In this document: in pieces, positions 16,383 through 24,697 of the stretch
Numbering within the stretch: position 1 is the stretch's first letter
How the letters are laid out: each line of letters starts with the position of its first letter
Source of the DNA: Burkholderiales bacterium RIFCSPLOWO2_02_FULL_57_36
GTDB taxonomy: Bacteria; Pseudomonadota; Gammaproteobacteria; Burkholderiales; Burkholderiaceae_D
Length of the DNA stretch: 33,119 nt
Assembly (NCBI GenBank): GCA_001770855.1
Contig: MESE01000019.1
Span: 1 to 33,119 of the forward strand
Direction of reading: 5' to 3'
Translations under genes and position numbers: made by a program
The notes under the pieces: generated by a model
What the model was told of the DNA's origin: nothing
The model's database searches: none
What the model saw: the letters and a program-made list of their open reading frames with translations, nothing else

Positions 16383-17591
16383 ATGCAAGAACTGATTGTC
16401 TTGGCCCACGTGCCAACCGATTCGATCAACGATGGTTTCATTCCGGCCGCTCAGCGCCTCGGCTTGTCGGTCGTGCTGTTGACCGATCATGCCGATGCGC
16501 ATCGGCAGCATTTCAACCAAGTCGGGCTTGCCGCTTACCCGACCGAAATCATTGCCTGCGATGTGTTCAATCCGCTGGCCGTGATTGGTGCACTGACATG
16601 CCGTACACACGCCGCTGCGGCGATTTTTTCCAACAGTGATCATCTGCAAACCAGCACGGCCATCGTGGCCGACTATTTCGATTTGCCGCGTAAAGACTGG
16701 CATGTGACTTATCGCGCAAAAAACAAGGCGGAAATGCGTAGCCGTTTGCAAACGCGTGGACTGGACATGTTATGGCATGCCGTTGTCTGCGATATGGCGG
16801 TGCTGGCGCAGACGGCGGATCAGGTGCCGTTTCCCTGCATCGTCAAGCCGCGCGAAGGGGTCGCCAGCCAGCAGGTCACGCTCAGTTACAACCATGCTGA
16901 ACTGGAGGCGCAATGTGCGGCCATTTGGTCCGAGCAACCGGAGCTGCCGCTGCTACTGGAGGAATATATCGCCGGGCCGCTCTATACATTGGAAACGCTC
17001 GGCGATGGCAAGCAACTGTGCGTGCTCGGTGGCTTCCAGGTCACGCTGTCGCCGCCGCCGTATTTCGTTGAACTGGAAGCAAGCTGGGGAACCGGGTTGA
17101 CAGCCGCGCAAGAAGCCCAGGTCGTCGATATGATCCGCAGCTTCGGCATCGGTTTTGGCGCATGCCACACCGAATTCGTGATGACTGACAAGGGGCCGCG
17201 CTTAATCGAAATCAATTACCGCAATATCGGTGATTACCGCGAATTCCTGCTGCAGGATACGCTCGCCATTCCATTGTTTGAAATCGTGTTGCGGCTTTAT
17301 TTGGGCGAGCCTTTACCGCAATTGAAGCTGACGCAGAATGCCGCGCTGATCCGCTACTTTACCGCCCAATCGGCGGGCCGCCTGTCCGATACACCGGAAG
17401 CGTTTGTCAAACATGCGAATGACCTTCTGGTGACCTACAAGCCATTGCGGGCAGCCGGCGAAATCATCAGCCTGACCAATTCGAACAAGGATTACCTCGG
17501 CGTGCTGCGTGGCACCGGCGCCGACGGCCAGCGTCTCGCTCTGGAGATGGATCGGATCAGCCGTTCTCTGACATGGGGGATCGCTGCATGA
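16383..17591 (+). CDS. pvsA: ATP-grasp amide ligase of siderophore synthesis, PvsA-like
   Basis: 402 aa. An N-terminal pre-ATP-grasp part (residues 1-110) is followed by an ATP-grasp fold: the ATP-binding lysine K155 in PCIVKPREG, the hinge run LLLEEYIAGPLYTLE, and the metal-binding end with E264, E276 and N278 (in HTEF and RLIEINYRNIGD). ATP-grasp enzymes form an acyl-phosphate and couple it to an amine. In the Vibrio parahaemolyticus pathway PvsA is the non-NIS ligase, thought to attach alanine. AAGGAG at 16371-16376 precedes the ATG. It is the first gene of the operon; its TGA overlaps the ATG of the next gene (ATGA), indicating coupled translation. Confidence 0.88.
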   Translation: MQELIVLAHVPTDSINDGFIPAAQRLGLSVVLLTDHADAHRQHFNQVGLAAYPTEIIACDVFNPLAVIGALTCRTHAAAAIFSNSDHLQTSTAIVADYFDLPRKDWHVTYRAKNKAEMRSRLQTRGLDMLWHAVVCDMAVLAQTADQVPFPCIVKPREGVASQQVTLSYNHAELEAQCAAIWSEQPELPLLLEEYIAGPLYTLETLGDGKQLCVLGGFQVTLSPPPYFVELEASWGTGLTAAQEAQVVDMIRSFGIGFGACHTEFVMTDKGPRLIEINYRNIGDYREFLLQDTLAIPLFEIVLRLYLGEPLPQLKLTQNAALIRYFTAQSAGRLSDTPEAFVKHANDLLVTYKPLRAAGEIISLTNSNKDYLGVLRGTGADGQRLALEMDRISRSLTWGIAA

Positions 17592-19438
17592 ACGCGATTA
17601 CGATCGGAACAGCGACAGATCCCACGGTCGAACTCCCACGCATGGAACATACACAATATATCGGCACACGCGTGCTGGATGCATTGCTGCGCGAAGATGT
17701 GCGCGCCTGTGTCAGCACTGCCACACTGGTATCGAGCACCGCTTTGCCGGAACGGTTGGTCAAATATGCGAATGTTGCGAGCAGCTGGCTCAAGGTCATG
17801 CATTTCGATGCCGGTTGCCTATGGATTCCCGTTGCCCAAGCCAGCTTCATGCAAGAATGGCGCAGCGCCGGCCTGCCGTTGGTATGGCAGGTCGGCGAGC
17901 AGGTAACGGAGCTGTATGCCGTGGAAGACATCATCGCCTGCTTCGCACGCGGTTTGTCTGCCGGCGCCGCGTCGTTGTTCAGCGCGTTCGCGGAGGAGTG
18001 CAAGGTTGCGGCAACGCACCGCGCGCTGAGCGAGGCTGAGCGAGCGCGCTGGTTTGATCAGCCGGACGCGTTGCAGGGTGCCGCAACCGGTGTCGATTTG
18101 CCGGACTGGCACGCCCGGCTGCTGCATTACGATCGGCTGGGGGCGTTTCTCGATCATCCCCTGTATCCGACCGCCCGCGCCAAACTCGGTTTCGATGCTG
18201 ATGCTCTTGCCGCATACGGCCCGGAATTTCAACGCAGCTTCCAGTTGTACTGGTTGGCCGTGCCGCGCTCGCTCCATCATCCCAGTATCGCGGATGAACA
18301 GGGCTGGCCGGTACGATGGCCGAGCTTCGCAGATGTCGGCTTGCAGGCCGCGATGGCGGACACACATGTGCTGGTTCCGGTACATCCATTCGTGTGGGAG
18401 AACCATCTCGACGCTTTCCTGATCGAGAGCGGATTACGCGAACAAGTGATTCGAGCCCCGCGCACCTGTCTCACCGTTGCGCCGACACTATCGGTGCGCA
18501 CCGTCGTGCTGCTCGATGCGCCGGAATGGCATTTGAAATTGCCGCTGACGATCCGCACGCTAGGTGCGAAAAACATCCGCACTATCAAGCCGAGCACGAT
18601 CCGGGACGGCCACAGCATCCAAACCTTGCTCGGTGCGATTGCCGACCGCGAACCGTCGGTCAACGGACGCTTGTTGCTGACCGATGAAAAATGCGGCGCC
18701 CACGTCGACAACCGGATGTTCCTCGGTTATATCCTGCGCCGTTATCCGGCCGAAGCGCTGCAAGACAGCACCTTGATTCCGGTCGCATCACTGCTGGCGC
18801 AGACACCGTCCGGGAAGCTGGTGGCGGAAGAAGCGGCAGCACAGTTTTATGGCGGGGATTTCGCCGCATTTTTTAACGACTATCTCGACTTGACGCTGCG
18901 CCTGCACTTCCTGCTCTGGCTGCGCTACGGCATTGCACTGGAATCGAACCAACAGAACTCGGTCGTCGTCTTCAGTCAAAGCGAACCCCGGCTGCGGCTA
19001 CTACTGAAAGATAACGACGCAGCTCGCATTCATCTCGACTATCTTGGCCAACGCTGGCCGAATCTGGCATCCCACCTTGCACAATTGCGGGATCAGCGCA
19101 TTGCAGTGTCAGAGGCTTTGCCGCTGGCACAAATGTTCACGACGATCACCCTGCAGTTGAATATCGCGGTTTTGGTCGAGCGCTTCGCGACTGTTCTCGG
19201 TCAGCCGTCCGCGGCATTGTATGCGACTGTCCGGCATCGGATCGAAACGGTGTTGACGGAACTGGCGGCAGAAGGCGAGGAGACTGCTTTGGCGCGTCGC
19301 GTGCTGCTTGACGACGAGAGGCTGACTATCAAATATCTGCTGATCGCTGCCACCCTCGCGGAAAAGACGGAAACCGGCGCTGCTGACGTCAATAAGTTCT
19401 ATGGCCGCAGCGCACCTAACTTTTTGAGGCCGGCATGA
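17588..19438 (+). CDS. pvsB: NIS siderophore synthetase (IucA/IucC family), PvsB-like
   Basis: 616 aa, the usual size for the family. Recognisable IucA/IucC stretches are VPVHPFVWEN (near 270), KLPLTIRTLGAKNIRT (near 320), YGIALESNQQNSVVVF (near 445-460) and, instead of the RDF motif, KDNDAARIHLD at 474-484. Such enzymes adenylate a carboxylate of citrate or 2-oxoglutarate and condense it with an amine or alcohol. In the vibrioferrin route PvsB is one of two NIS synthetases. The start is fixed by the ATGA overlap with pvsA; five earlier codons are open but lack a site. It also overlaps the following exporter by ATGA. Identification as PvsB rather than PvsD rests on gene order. Confidence 0.88.
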   Translation: MNAITIGTATDPTVELPRMEHTQYIGTRVLDALLREDVRACVSTATLVSSTALPERLVKYANVASSWLKVMHFDAGCLWIPVAQASFMQEWRSAGLPLVWQVGEQVTELYAVEDIIACFARGLSAGAASLFSAFAEECKVAATHRALSEAERARWFDQPDALQGAATGVDLPDWHARLLHYDRLGAFLDHPLYPTARAKLGFDADALAAYGPEFQRSFQLYWLAVPRSLHHPSIADEQGWPVRWPSFADVGLQAAMADTHVLVPVHPFVWENHLDAFLIESGLREQVIRAPRTCLTVAPTLSVRTVVLLDAPEWHLKLPLTIRTLGAKNIRTIKPSTIRDGHSIQTLLGAIADREPSVNGRLLLTDEKCGAHVDNRMFLGYILRRYPAEALQDSTLIPVASLLAQTPSGKLVAEEAAAQFYGGDFAAFFNDYLDLTLRLHFLLWLRYGIALESNQQNSVVVFSQSEPRLRLLLKDNDAARIHLDYLGQRWPNLASHLAQLRDQRIAVSEALPLAQMFTTITLQLNIAVLVERFATVLGQPSAALYATVRHRIETVLTELAAEGEETALARRVLLDDERLTIKYLLIAATLAEKTETGAADVNKFYGRSAPNFLRPA

Positions 19439-20613
19439 GTTCCGATTCGCGCCGCTTCATCATCGGCACCATCATGGGTTGCCACTTCATCGCCGCGTTC
19501 GCCGCGCTGGGGATGCCGCCGTTTTTCGCATTGATTCTGGATAAATCCTTGCATAGCGATGCGGTGTATCTGGCGGGATGGCTCTATGTCGTGCCGACTT
19601 TTTTTACGGCGATCAGCAGTCCATGGTGGGGACGGCTCGCGGACAGGTACGGCAAAAAACCACTGCTTCTGCGCGCACAGCTGGGATTGGCGGGCAGCTT
19701 CCTGTTGGCCGGCTTCGCACCCAACGTCTGGGTATTTTTCATTGCCCTGTTGTTGCAGGGACTGCTTGGCGGCACCTTCTCCGCGTCCAACGCTTACCTG
19801 GCCACCGTGGTCAATGGCGCGGCCTTGACTAGCAGCCTGACATTGATGCAATGGTCGGCGCGCGCCGCACTCGTGATCGCACCGACCGGTTTGGGTCTAT
19901 TGATGGTGACAGTCGAATCTCCGCTTGCGTTATACCGCTATCTGGCGTTGCTGCCCTTATGCGCGGCTTTCTGCATTTGGCGGCTGCCCGCTCAGCAAGC
20001 GGAGGCGATCCGCCACACACCAGCAAAGGCAAAAGGGAAAGCGATCGAAGCTACGCCGCCGCAGATCTATGCGCTGCAGTTCGCGTTCGTATTCGCTACG
20101 GTCATGACGTTTCCGTACTTTGTGCCCTTCATCCGGTCGGATGCCGGCGTTGCATCGCCAGCGCTTGCCGGTCTGTTGTTCGGACTGCCGCATGTGGTGT
20201 ATTTGCTTTGCGCGATGCCGCTTAGCCGCTATCTGGGGCAGGGCGCCTTGATGCTTACGCTGGCACTGTCGTATCTGTTGCTGGCCGCATCGCTGGCGGG
20301 CCAGGCCTTGGCGCCGGCACTGCCTGCGGTGGTTGCCTGGCGCGTCATGATGGGACTCGGCATGACAGCCGGCTACATCGGCCTGCATGCGCTGATTACA
20401 GGTTTGGTTAATAGCGGCAATGCCGGCACGACTTTCGGCTGGTTTGAAAGCAGCGCCAAGTGGGGCGCTGTGGCTGCCGGTCTGATCGCCGGTATCGCAG
20501 TGCAGGCCCTTGATGTCCGCGCGCCGTTTTTCATTGGTGCGCTGGTGATGTTCATCGCCGGCGGCTATCTCGCAGGTTTGACGTTTTATCGTCACCGTCT
20601 CGGCAATTCTTAG
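19435..20613 (+). CDS. pvsC: MFS siderophore exporter, PvsC-like
   Basis: 392 aa with 12 predicted transmembrane helices in two halves. The MFS motif A is seen in loop 2-3 as GRLADRYGKKP. A proline/alanine-rich linker (about 175-205, KAKGKAIEATPP) separates the halves. Members of this group export citrate- and NIS-type siderophores; PvsC does so for vibrioferrin. It lies between the two NIS synthetases exactly as in pvsABCDE, overlaps pvsB by ATGA, and is followed 14 bases later by the next synthetase. Confidence 0.88.
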   Translation: MSSDSRRFIIGTIMGCHFIAAFAALGMPPFFALILDKSLHSDAVYLAGWLYVVPTFFTAISSPWWGRLADRYGKKPLLLRAQLGLAGSFLLAGFAPNVWVFFIALLLQGLLGGTFSASNAYLATVVNGAALTSSLTLMQWSARAALVIAPTGLGLLMVTVESPLALYRYLALLPLCAAFCIWRLPAQQAEAIRHTPAKAKGKAIEATPPQIYALQFAFVFATVMTFPYFVPFIRSDAGVASPALAGLLFGLPHVVYLLCAMPLSRYLGQGALMLTLALSYLLLAASLAGQALAPALPAVVAWRVMMGLGMTAGYIGLHALITGLVNSGNAGTTFGWFESSAKWGAVAAGLIAGIAVQALDVRAPFFIGALVMFIAGGYLAGLTFYRHRLGNS

Positions 20614-20627
20614 TGACAGGAGAAATC

Positions 20628-22478
20628 ATGCAAGCAAATAACTTGGCGCACGCGCTCGATCCAGCTCTGATGGCATGGCAGGAAGCCAGCCGCCGTTCGA
20701 TGGAAACACTGCTGAACTGTTACTGCCGCGAGGTGGCGGGACCGCAGGGGCAGTTGAGTGTCGGTCCTCTGTTCGGCCAAAACGATTGGCCGCAATCCAT
20801 ACATATGGCACTGCATAACAACGGCGGCAGTGGCGGAAGCATCATGCATATCCGTCTGCCGCTGACCGATGCACGGCTGCTGGCGGTGGTCGAAGGCGCT
20901 TCGATTACCGGCAATTACCGTTATCAATCGCCGTTCTATTGCAAAGCGCCGGCCAAACCCTGGGCGTTGCTCGATTGGGAAGGGTTGGCCGGATTGTTGC
21001 TGCGCGAACTGTCTTTGCAAACGGAGACACCCGCGAATGACGAGTTGATGCAGCAGATCCGCGATAGCGTCGCGGTGACCGCAGCGATACTGCAAGCATC
21101 TTGCGCAGGACCTTTTTCATCGGAGCCGTTACAGGCATTCATCGAATCCGAACAGTCGCTGATGTTCGGCCATCCATTTCATCCGGCACCGAAAAGTCGG
21201 CAGGGTGTTTCGCATGAAGACATGCTGCGCTATTCACCGGAAATGGGCGTGAGTTTCCCATTGCATTACTTTGCAGTGCGCCGTGAATATCTATTGCAGC
21301 AATCGGTGCTGGCCGCATCGTGCGATGAAATCGTTGCACAGCAGGCACCGGCCGGGCTTGCCGCCGACCGCAGGTACGGATTGATTCCTACGCACCCTTG
21401 GCAAGCGCGCTATCTGCTCAGTCATGCCAGCGTCGCGCAAGCGATAGGGACTGGACGCATCCGCGACTTGGGACCGCAGGGCGAACATTACTATCCAACG
21501 TCGTCGATTCGCACGCTCTTCCATCCGGACAATCCGTATTTCTATAAATGTTCGCTGAATATCCGCATCACCAACTGCGTGCGGAAAAACGCTGTCTACG
21601 AACTTGAGGGCGCGCTGCAAGTGACCCGGATCATGCGTGCGTTGCTGCCGGCTCTGCAGCAACGGTTTCCCGGGCTGCGCGTCATGGAAGAGCCGGCATT
21701 CCTTTCAGTGGATTTGAAACTCAACGATGTGCAGTGCGCCAAGGAAGTGACGGAAGGCTTCGGCATGATCTTGCGCCGCGGCTTTCATGATGCCTTGCAT
21801 CCCGGCGTGACACCGTTGCTGGCCGGCGCATTGTTTGGCAATCACATCCACGGCGAGGCGCGCATGCGCGAATTGCTCGCGCAAATGCAGCGGCACGGGG
21901 CAATGCCGTCCAACGAGGCGGCAGAACAGTGGTTTTCGCGCTATGTGGCCGAACTGATGTATCCGGTGTTGTACTGTTATTTCGCACACGGCATTGTCTT
22001 CGAACCGCATTTGCAAAACGTGGTGATTGGCGTTGCCGAGGGCGAACCGCAGCAGGTTTTCCTGCGCGATTTCGAGGGCGTCAAACTGGTGCGCGAACGG
22101 TATAGCGAACAACACTTGCAAGGTGTCGGCGCGCAGGCACGTGAAGCGCTCTGGTACGACAACGATCTGGGATGGCAGCGGATTGCCTACTGTCTGTTCG
22201 TGAATAATTTCTGCGAGGCCATCAGCCAGATCGGCGCCGGCAATCCGGCGTTGCAAAACCGCCTATGGGCCGTGGTACGACATCATTTGCACGTCTATCA
22301 AATCCGGCACGGCGATACCGCTTCGGCAGAGCGTATCGGCGCCTTGCTGAGCGGCGAACCGTTTCCCGGTAAAACGAATTTGATGAATCGTTTTTTCAAA
22401 CGGGCCGATCGCGCCACTACTTACATGCCGGTTGTCAATCCTTTGAGCATCCTCGGGGAGGACAGCGCGTGGAGCTGA
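20628..22478 (+). CDS. pvsD: NIS siderophore synthetase (IucA/IucC family), PvsD-like
   Basis: 616 aa. The classical motifs are intact: IPTHPWQARYLL with H256, SSIRTLFHPDNPYFYKCSLN and IRITNCVRKNAV (near 290-330), GIVFEPHLQN (near 460), and RDFEG at 480-484. The orthodox HPWQ, EPHLQN and RDF motifs resemble AcsD and PvsD, which adenylate citrate and esterify it with L-serine. ATG 20628 follows CAGGAG; a GTG at 20613 would add five residues. The 3' end overlaps the GTG start of the decarboxylase by 10 bases. Of the two synthetases in the operon this is the better candidate for the first, citrate-activating step. Confidence 0.9.
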   Translation: MQANNLAHALDPALMAWQEASRRSMETLLNCYCREVAGPQGQLSVGPLFGQNDWPQSIHMALHNNGGSGGSIMHIRLPLTDARLLAVVEGASITGNYRYQSPFYCKAPAKPWALLDWEGLAGLLLRELSLQTETPANDELMQQIRDSVAVTAAILQASCAGPFSSEPLQAFIESEQSLMFGHPFHPAPKSRQGVSHEDMLRYSPEMGVSFPLHYFAVRREYLLQQSVLAASCDEIVAQQAPAGLAADRRYGLIPTHPWQARYLLSHASVAQAIGTGRIRDLGPQGEHYYPTSSIRTLFHPDNPYFYKCSLNIRITNCVRKNAVYELEGALQVTRIMRALLPALQQRFPGLRVMEEPAFLSVDLKLNDVQCAKEVTEGFGMILRRGFHDALHPGVTPLLAGALFGNHIHGEARMRELLAQMQRHGAMPSNEAAEQWFSRYVAELMYPVLYCYFAHGIVFEPHLQNVVIGVAEGEPQQVFLRDFEGVKLVRERYSEQHLQGVGAQAREALWYDNDLGWQRIAYCLFVNNFCEAISQIGAGNPALQNRLWAVVRHHLHVYQIRHGDTASAERIGALLSGEPFPGKTNLMNRFFKRADRATTYMPVVNPLSILGEDSAWS

Positions 22479-23683
22479 GATTAGACAAAGTATTCGACAG
22501 CATCCGAGCGGCGCAGCGCAACGCTGACGAGCCGCTGTGCGCCTATGTGTACGACCTTGAAGGCTTGCGCCGGCATGCTGTGCGCGTGGTCGATACCTTG
22601 CCGCTGGGGTGCGAGCTGTTTTATGCGATCAAGGCGAACTCCGATCTGCCGATTTTACAGACGCTGGCGCCGCTGGTGCGCGGTTTTGAAGTGTCGTCGG
22701 GCGGCGAATTGATGTGGGTGCGCGCGCATTTTCCCGATGTACCGGTGATTTTCAGCGGCCCCGGAAAATTGGATAGCGAACTCCAGGCAGCGGTCGAGCA
22801 ACGCGTCGAGTGCCTGCATATTGAAAGCATTCACGAATTGCAGCGCCTGGGCAGTATTTGTGACCGCGCAGGGCATGCACCGGCAGTGCTGTTACGGATC
22901 AATCTGGCGCTCGATAATCTTGCCGAAACCGGTTTGATGATGGGTGGAAAGCCGACACCGTTTGGCATTTCTGTGCAGCAGTTGCAGGAATGCCTGGCAT
23001 GGCTGCGCATCCATCCGAAAATTAGATTGCGTGGATTTCATTTTCATTTGTTGTCGCACCAGCTCGATGCGCAAGCCCACTTGCGACTGCTGGCGGCTTA
23101 TCTGAACCAGGTACGTCAATGGAGCGAGCAATATCAGTTGGTGATCGATCAGATTAACGTGGGCGGCGGGATCGGCGTCAATTACCGGCAGCCAGACCAA
23201 CAGTTCGATTGGACTGCCTTCAGTAACGGCTTGTCGGCATTGCTGGATCGGAACGGTTTGCCCGACTTCGTCATACGCTTCGAGCTCGGCCGCTATATCA
23301 CGGCTGCCTGCGGTTACTATGCAATGCAGGTTATCGACATCAAGCAAAGTTACGGCAAAACCTTTGTCATCGGTCGGGGCGGCTCGCATCACTTCCGCAC
23401 ACCCTATGCACAGGGCCATAGTCATCCATTTCATGTGCTGCCGGTCGATGCATGGCCATATGCATTTCATCGTCCGGTCGCCGCAAATGAAAAGGTGAGT
23501 GTCGTGGGGCAGCTATGCACGCCGAAGGACTTGCTGGCATTCGATGCGCCGGTTGAATGCGTGCGCTGCAACGATTTGCTGGTCTTTCCTTATGCGGGCG
23601 CCTATGCGTGGCATATTTCGCATCACGATTTTTTGCGGCACCCGCATCCTGTGCAATGGTATTTGCCGGTAGAAGGGCAATAG
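22469..23683 (+). CDS. pvsE: PLP-dependent decarboxylase (fold type III), PvsE-like
   Basis: 404 aa, in the diaminopimelate/ornithine decarboxylase family. The PLP-binding lysine is K55 in FYAIKANSDLP. Further landmarks are the HFHLLSHQLDA barrel strand, GGGIGVNY (phosphate-binding glycines), FELGRYITAACGYY, and the C-terminal cysteine in LCTPKDLLAFD with the final GAYAWHISHHDF. In vibrioferrin synthesis PvsE removes the serine carboxylate to give the ethanolamine moiety, as SbnH does for diaminopropionate in staphyloferrin B. The start is GTG 22469, overlapping pvsD by 10 bases. One base separates the stop from the next ATG context. Confidence 0.9.
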   Translation: MELRLDKVFDSIRAAQRNADEPLCAYVYDLEGLRRHAVRVVDTLPLGCELFYAIKANSDLPILQTLAPLVRGFEVSSGGELMWVRAHFPDVPVIFSGPGKLDSELQAAVEQRVECLHIESIHELQRLGSICDRAGHAPAVLLRINLALDNLAETGLMMGGKPTPFGISVQQLQECLAWLRIHPKIRLRGFHFHLLSHQLDAQAHLRLLAAYLNQVRQWSEQYQLVIDQINVGGGIGVNYRQPDQQFDWTAFSNGLSALLDRNGLPDFVIRFELGRYITAACGYYAMQVIDIKQSYGKTFVIGRGGSHHFRTPYAQGHSHPFHVLPVDAWPYAFHRPVAANEKVSVVGQLCTPKDLLAFDAPVECVRCNDLLVFPYAGAYAWHISHHDFLRHPHPVQWYLPVEGQ

Positions 23684-23684
23684 C

Positions 23685-24467
23685 ATGCTGCAAACCAATC
23701 GATTGAAACAAGCGCTCGCGGACGGCAAGACAGTATTCGGATTGCTCAATTCGATTCCATCGCCACTGGTGGTCGAGATGATCGGCTATGCCGGGTACGA
23801 CTTTGTGATTCTGGATATGGAGCATGTGTGCGTGAACCCCGAGACGCTTGAGAACATGGTGCGGGCTGCCGAGTGTGCCGGCATCACGCCTTTGGTCAGG
23901 GTGCCGAACGCCGCGCCGGACGTCATCTTGCGCGCACTCGATTGCGGCGCCCAGGGAATCGTTGTGCCGCATGTACGGAACCAGATTGATGCCGAACAAG
24001 CGGTCGCCGCCAGCCGTTATCACCCCTTGGGCAGCCGCGGCATCAGCGGCGGACGCACGACAGGTTTTGGCACCATCGATCTGCCGACATATTTTGAACG
24101 CGCCAACAGGGAGATCATGGTGATAGCGATGATCGAAGACCGGGAAGGGGTGGACAACCTGGATGCCATTTTGTCTGTCGCAGGCGTCGACATGGTGCTG
24201 GAAGGGGCGATCGACTTGTCCCAGTCGTACGGTGTGCCGGGACAGGCGCAGCATCCCAGCGTGCAGGCAGCGATCGACCGGATCGCCATCGCGTGTTGCA
24301 AGCATAAAGTCCAATTCTGCGCGATCCCTCGCGTTGCGGATCAATTGAATAGCTGGAAAGCGCGTGGCGTGCAGGCGTATTTGCTGGGAGACGATCGGGC
24401 GGTGAGCTTCCGGGCGCTTAAAGCACATGTAACCGGGATGCGAAACGTGGATAGCGCAACAGGGTAA
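23685..24467 (+). CDS. HpcH/HpaI-family enzyme, probable siderophore-dedicated citrate synthase (SbnG-like)
   Basis: 260 aa, about the length of SbnG and of class II HpaI aldolases. Visible motifs are VILDMEHVCVNPE (the DxEH run), LVRVPNAAPDVILRALDCGA, GSRGISGGRTTGFG, MIEDREGVDNLDAIL and GAIDLSQSYGVPG (metal-site Asp/Glu). SbnG condenses oxaloacetate and acetyl-CoA to citrate for staphyloferrin B outside the TCA cycle, and a comparable gene lies in the Xanthomonas vibrioferrin (xss) locus. It starts one base after pvsE, so it belongs to the operon. A plain aldolase role cannot be excluded by sequence, but its place as sixth gene of a citrate-siderophore operon favours citrate supply. Confidence 0.82.
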   Translation: MLQTNRLKQALADGKTVFGLLNSIPSPLVVEMIGYAGYDFVILDMEHVCVNPETLENMVRAAECAGITPLVRVPNAAPDVILRALDCGAQGIVVPHVRNQIDAEQAVAASRYHPLGSRGISGGRTTGFGTIDLPTYFERANREIMVIAMIEDREGVDNLDAILSVAGVDMVLEGAIDLSQSYGVPGQAQHPSVQAAIDRIAIACCKHKVQFCAIPRVADQLNSWKARGVQAYLLGDDRAVSFRALKAHVTGMRNVDSATG

Positions 24468-24509
24468 TTAGTGGGTCACTCGGCAATGAAGTCGGTATTG
24501 AGATAAAAA

Positions 24510-24582
24510 AGTAGGGCGGGAAGGCCCAGCGCTTTGGCCGTTCCTCGAAACCGCGGCCTGCGGCCTTGTTTTCCGCCCTACT
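24510..24582. repeat. Palindromic intergenic element with GTAGGGCGG ends, possible terminator
   Basis: AGTAGGGCGG (24510-24519) is the exact reverse complement of CCGCCCTACT (24573-24582). Nested GGCC-rich repeats (AAGGCC, GCGGCC twice, GGCCTT) lie between. It stands 42 bases past the last siderophore gene and between convergent transcription units, so it may terminate both. The ends resemble the GTAGGGCGGA-type extragenic palindromes found dispersed in many proteobacterial genomes. Confidence 0.65.
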
Positions 24583-24697
24583 AAACACAATGTACTACGC
24601 ACAATGCTGTTTCTATTTTCGGGCTAACCTATCTACTTGGCATTAATAAATAAGCTCGATGTTGTGCCGGCTTCAGGTGGATCGCGCGTATTTTCCG

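Noticed and set aside
23367..24428. 353-codon minus-strand frame opposite the pvsE and citrate synthase genes
   Set aside because: The plus-strand genes have clear catalytic motifs and tight operon spacing; the opposite frame is a GC-rich shadow.
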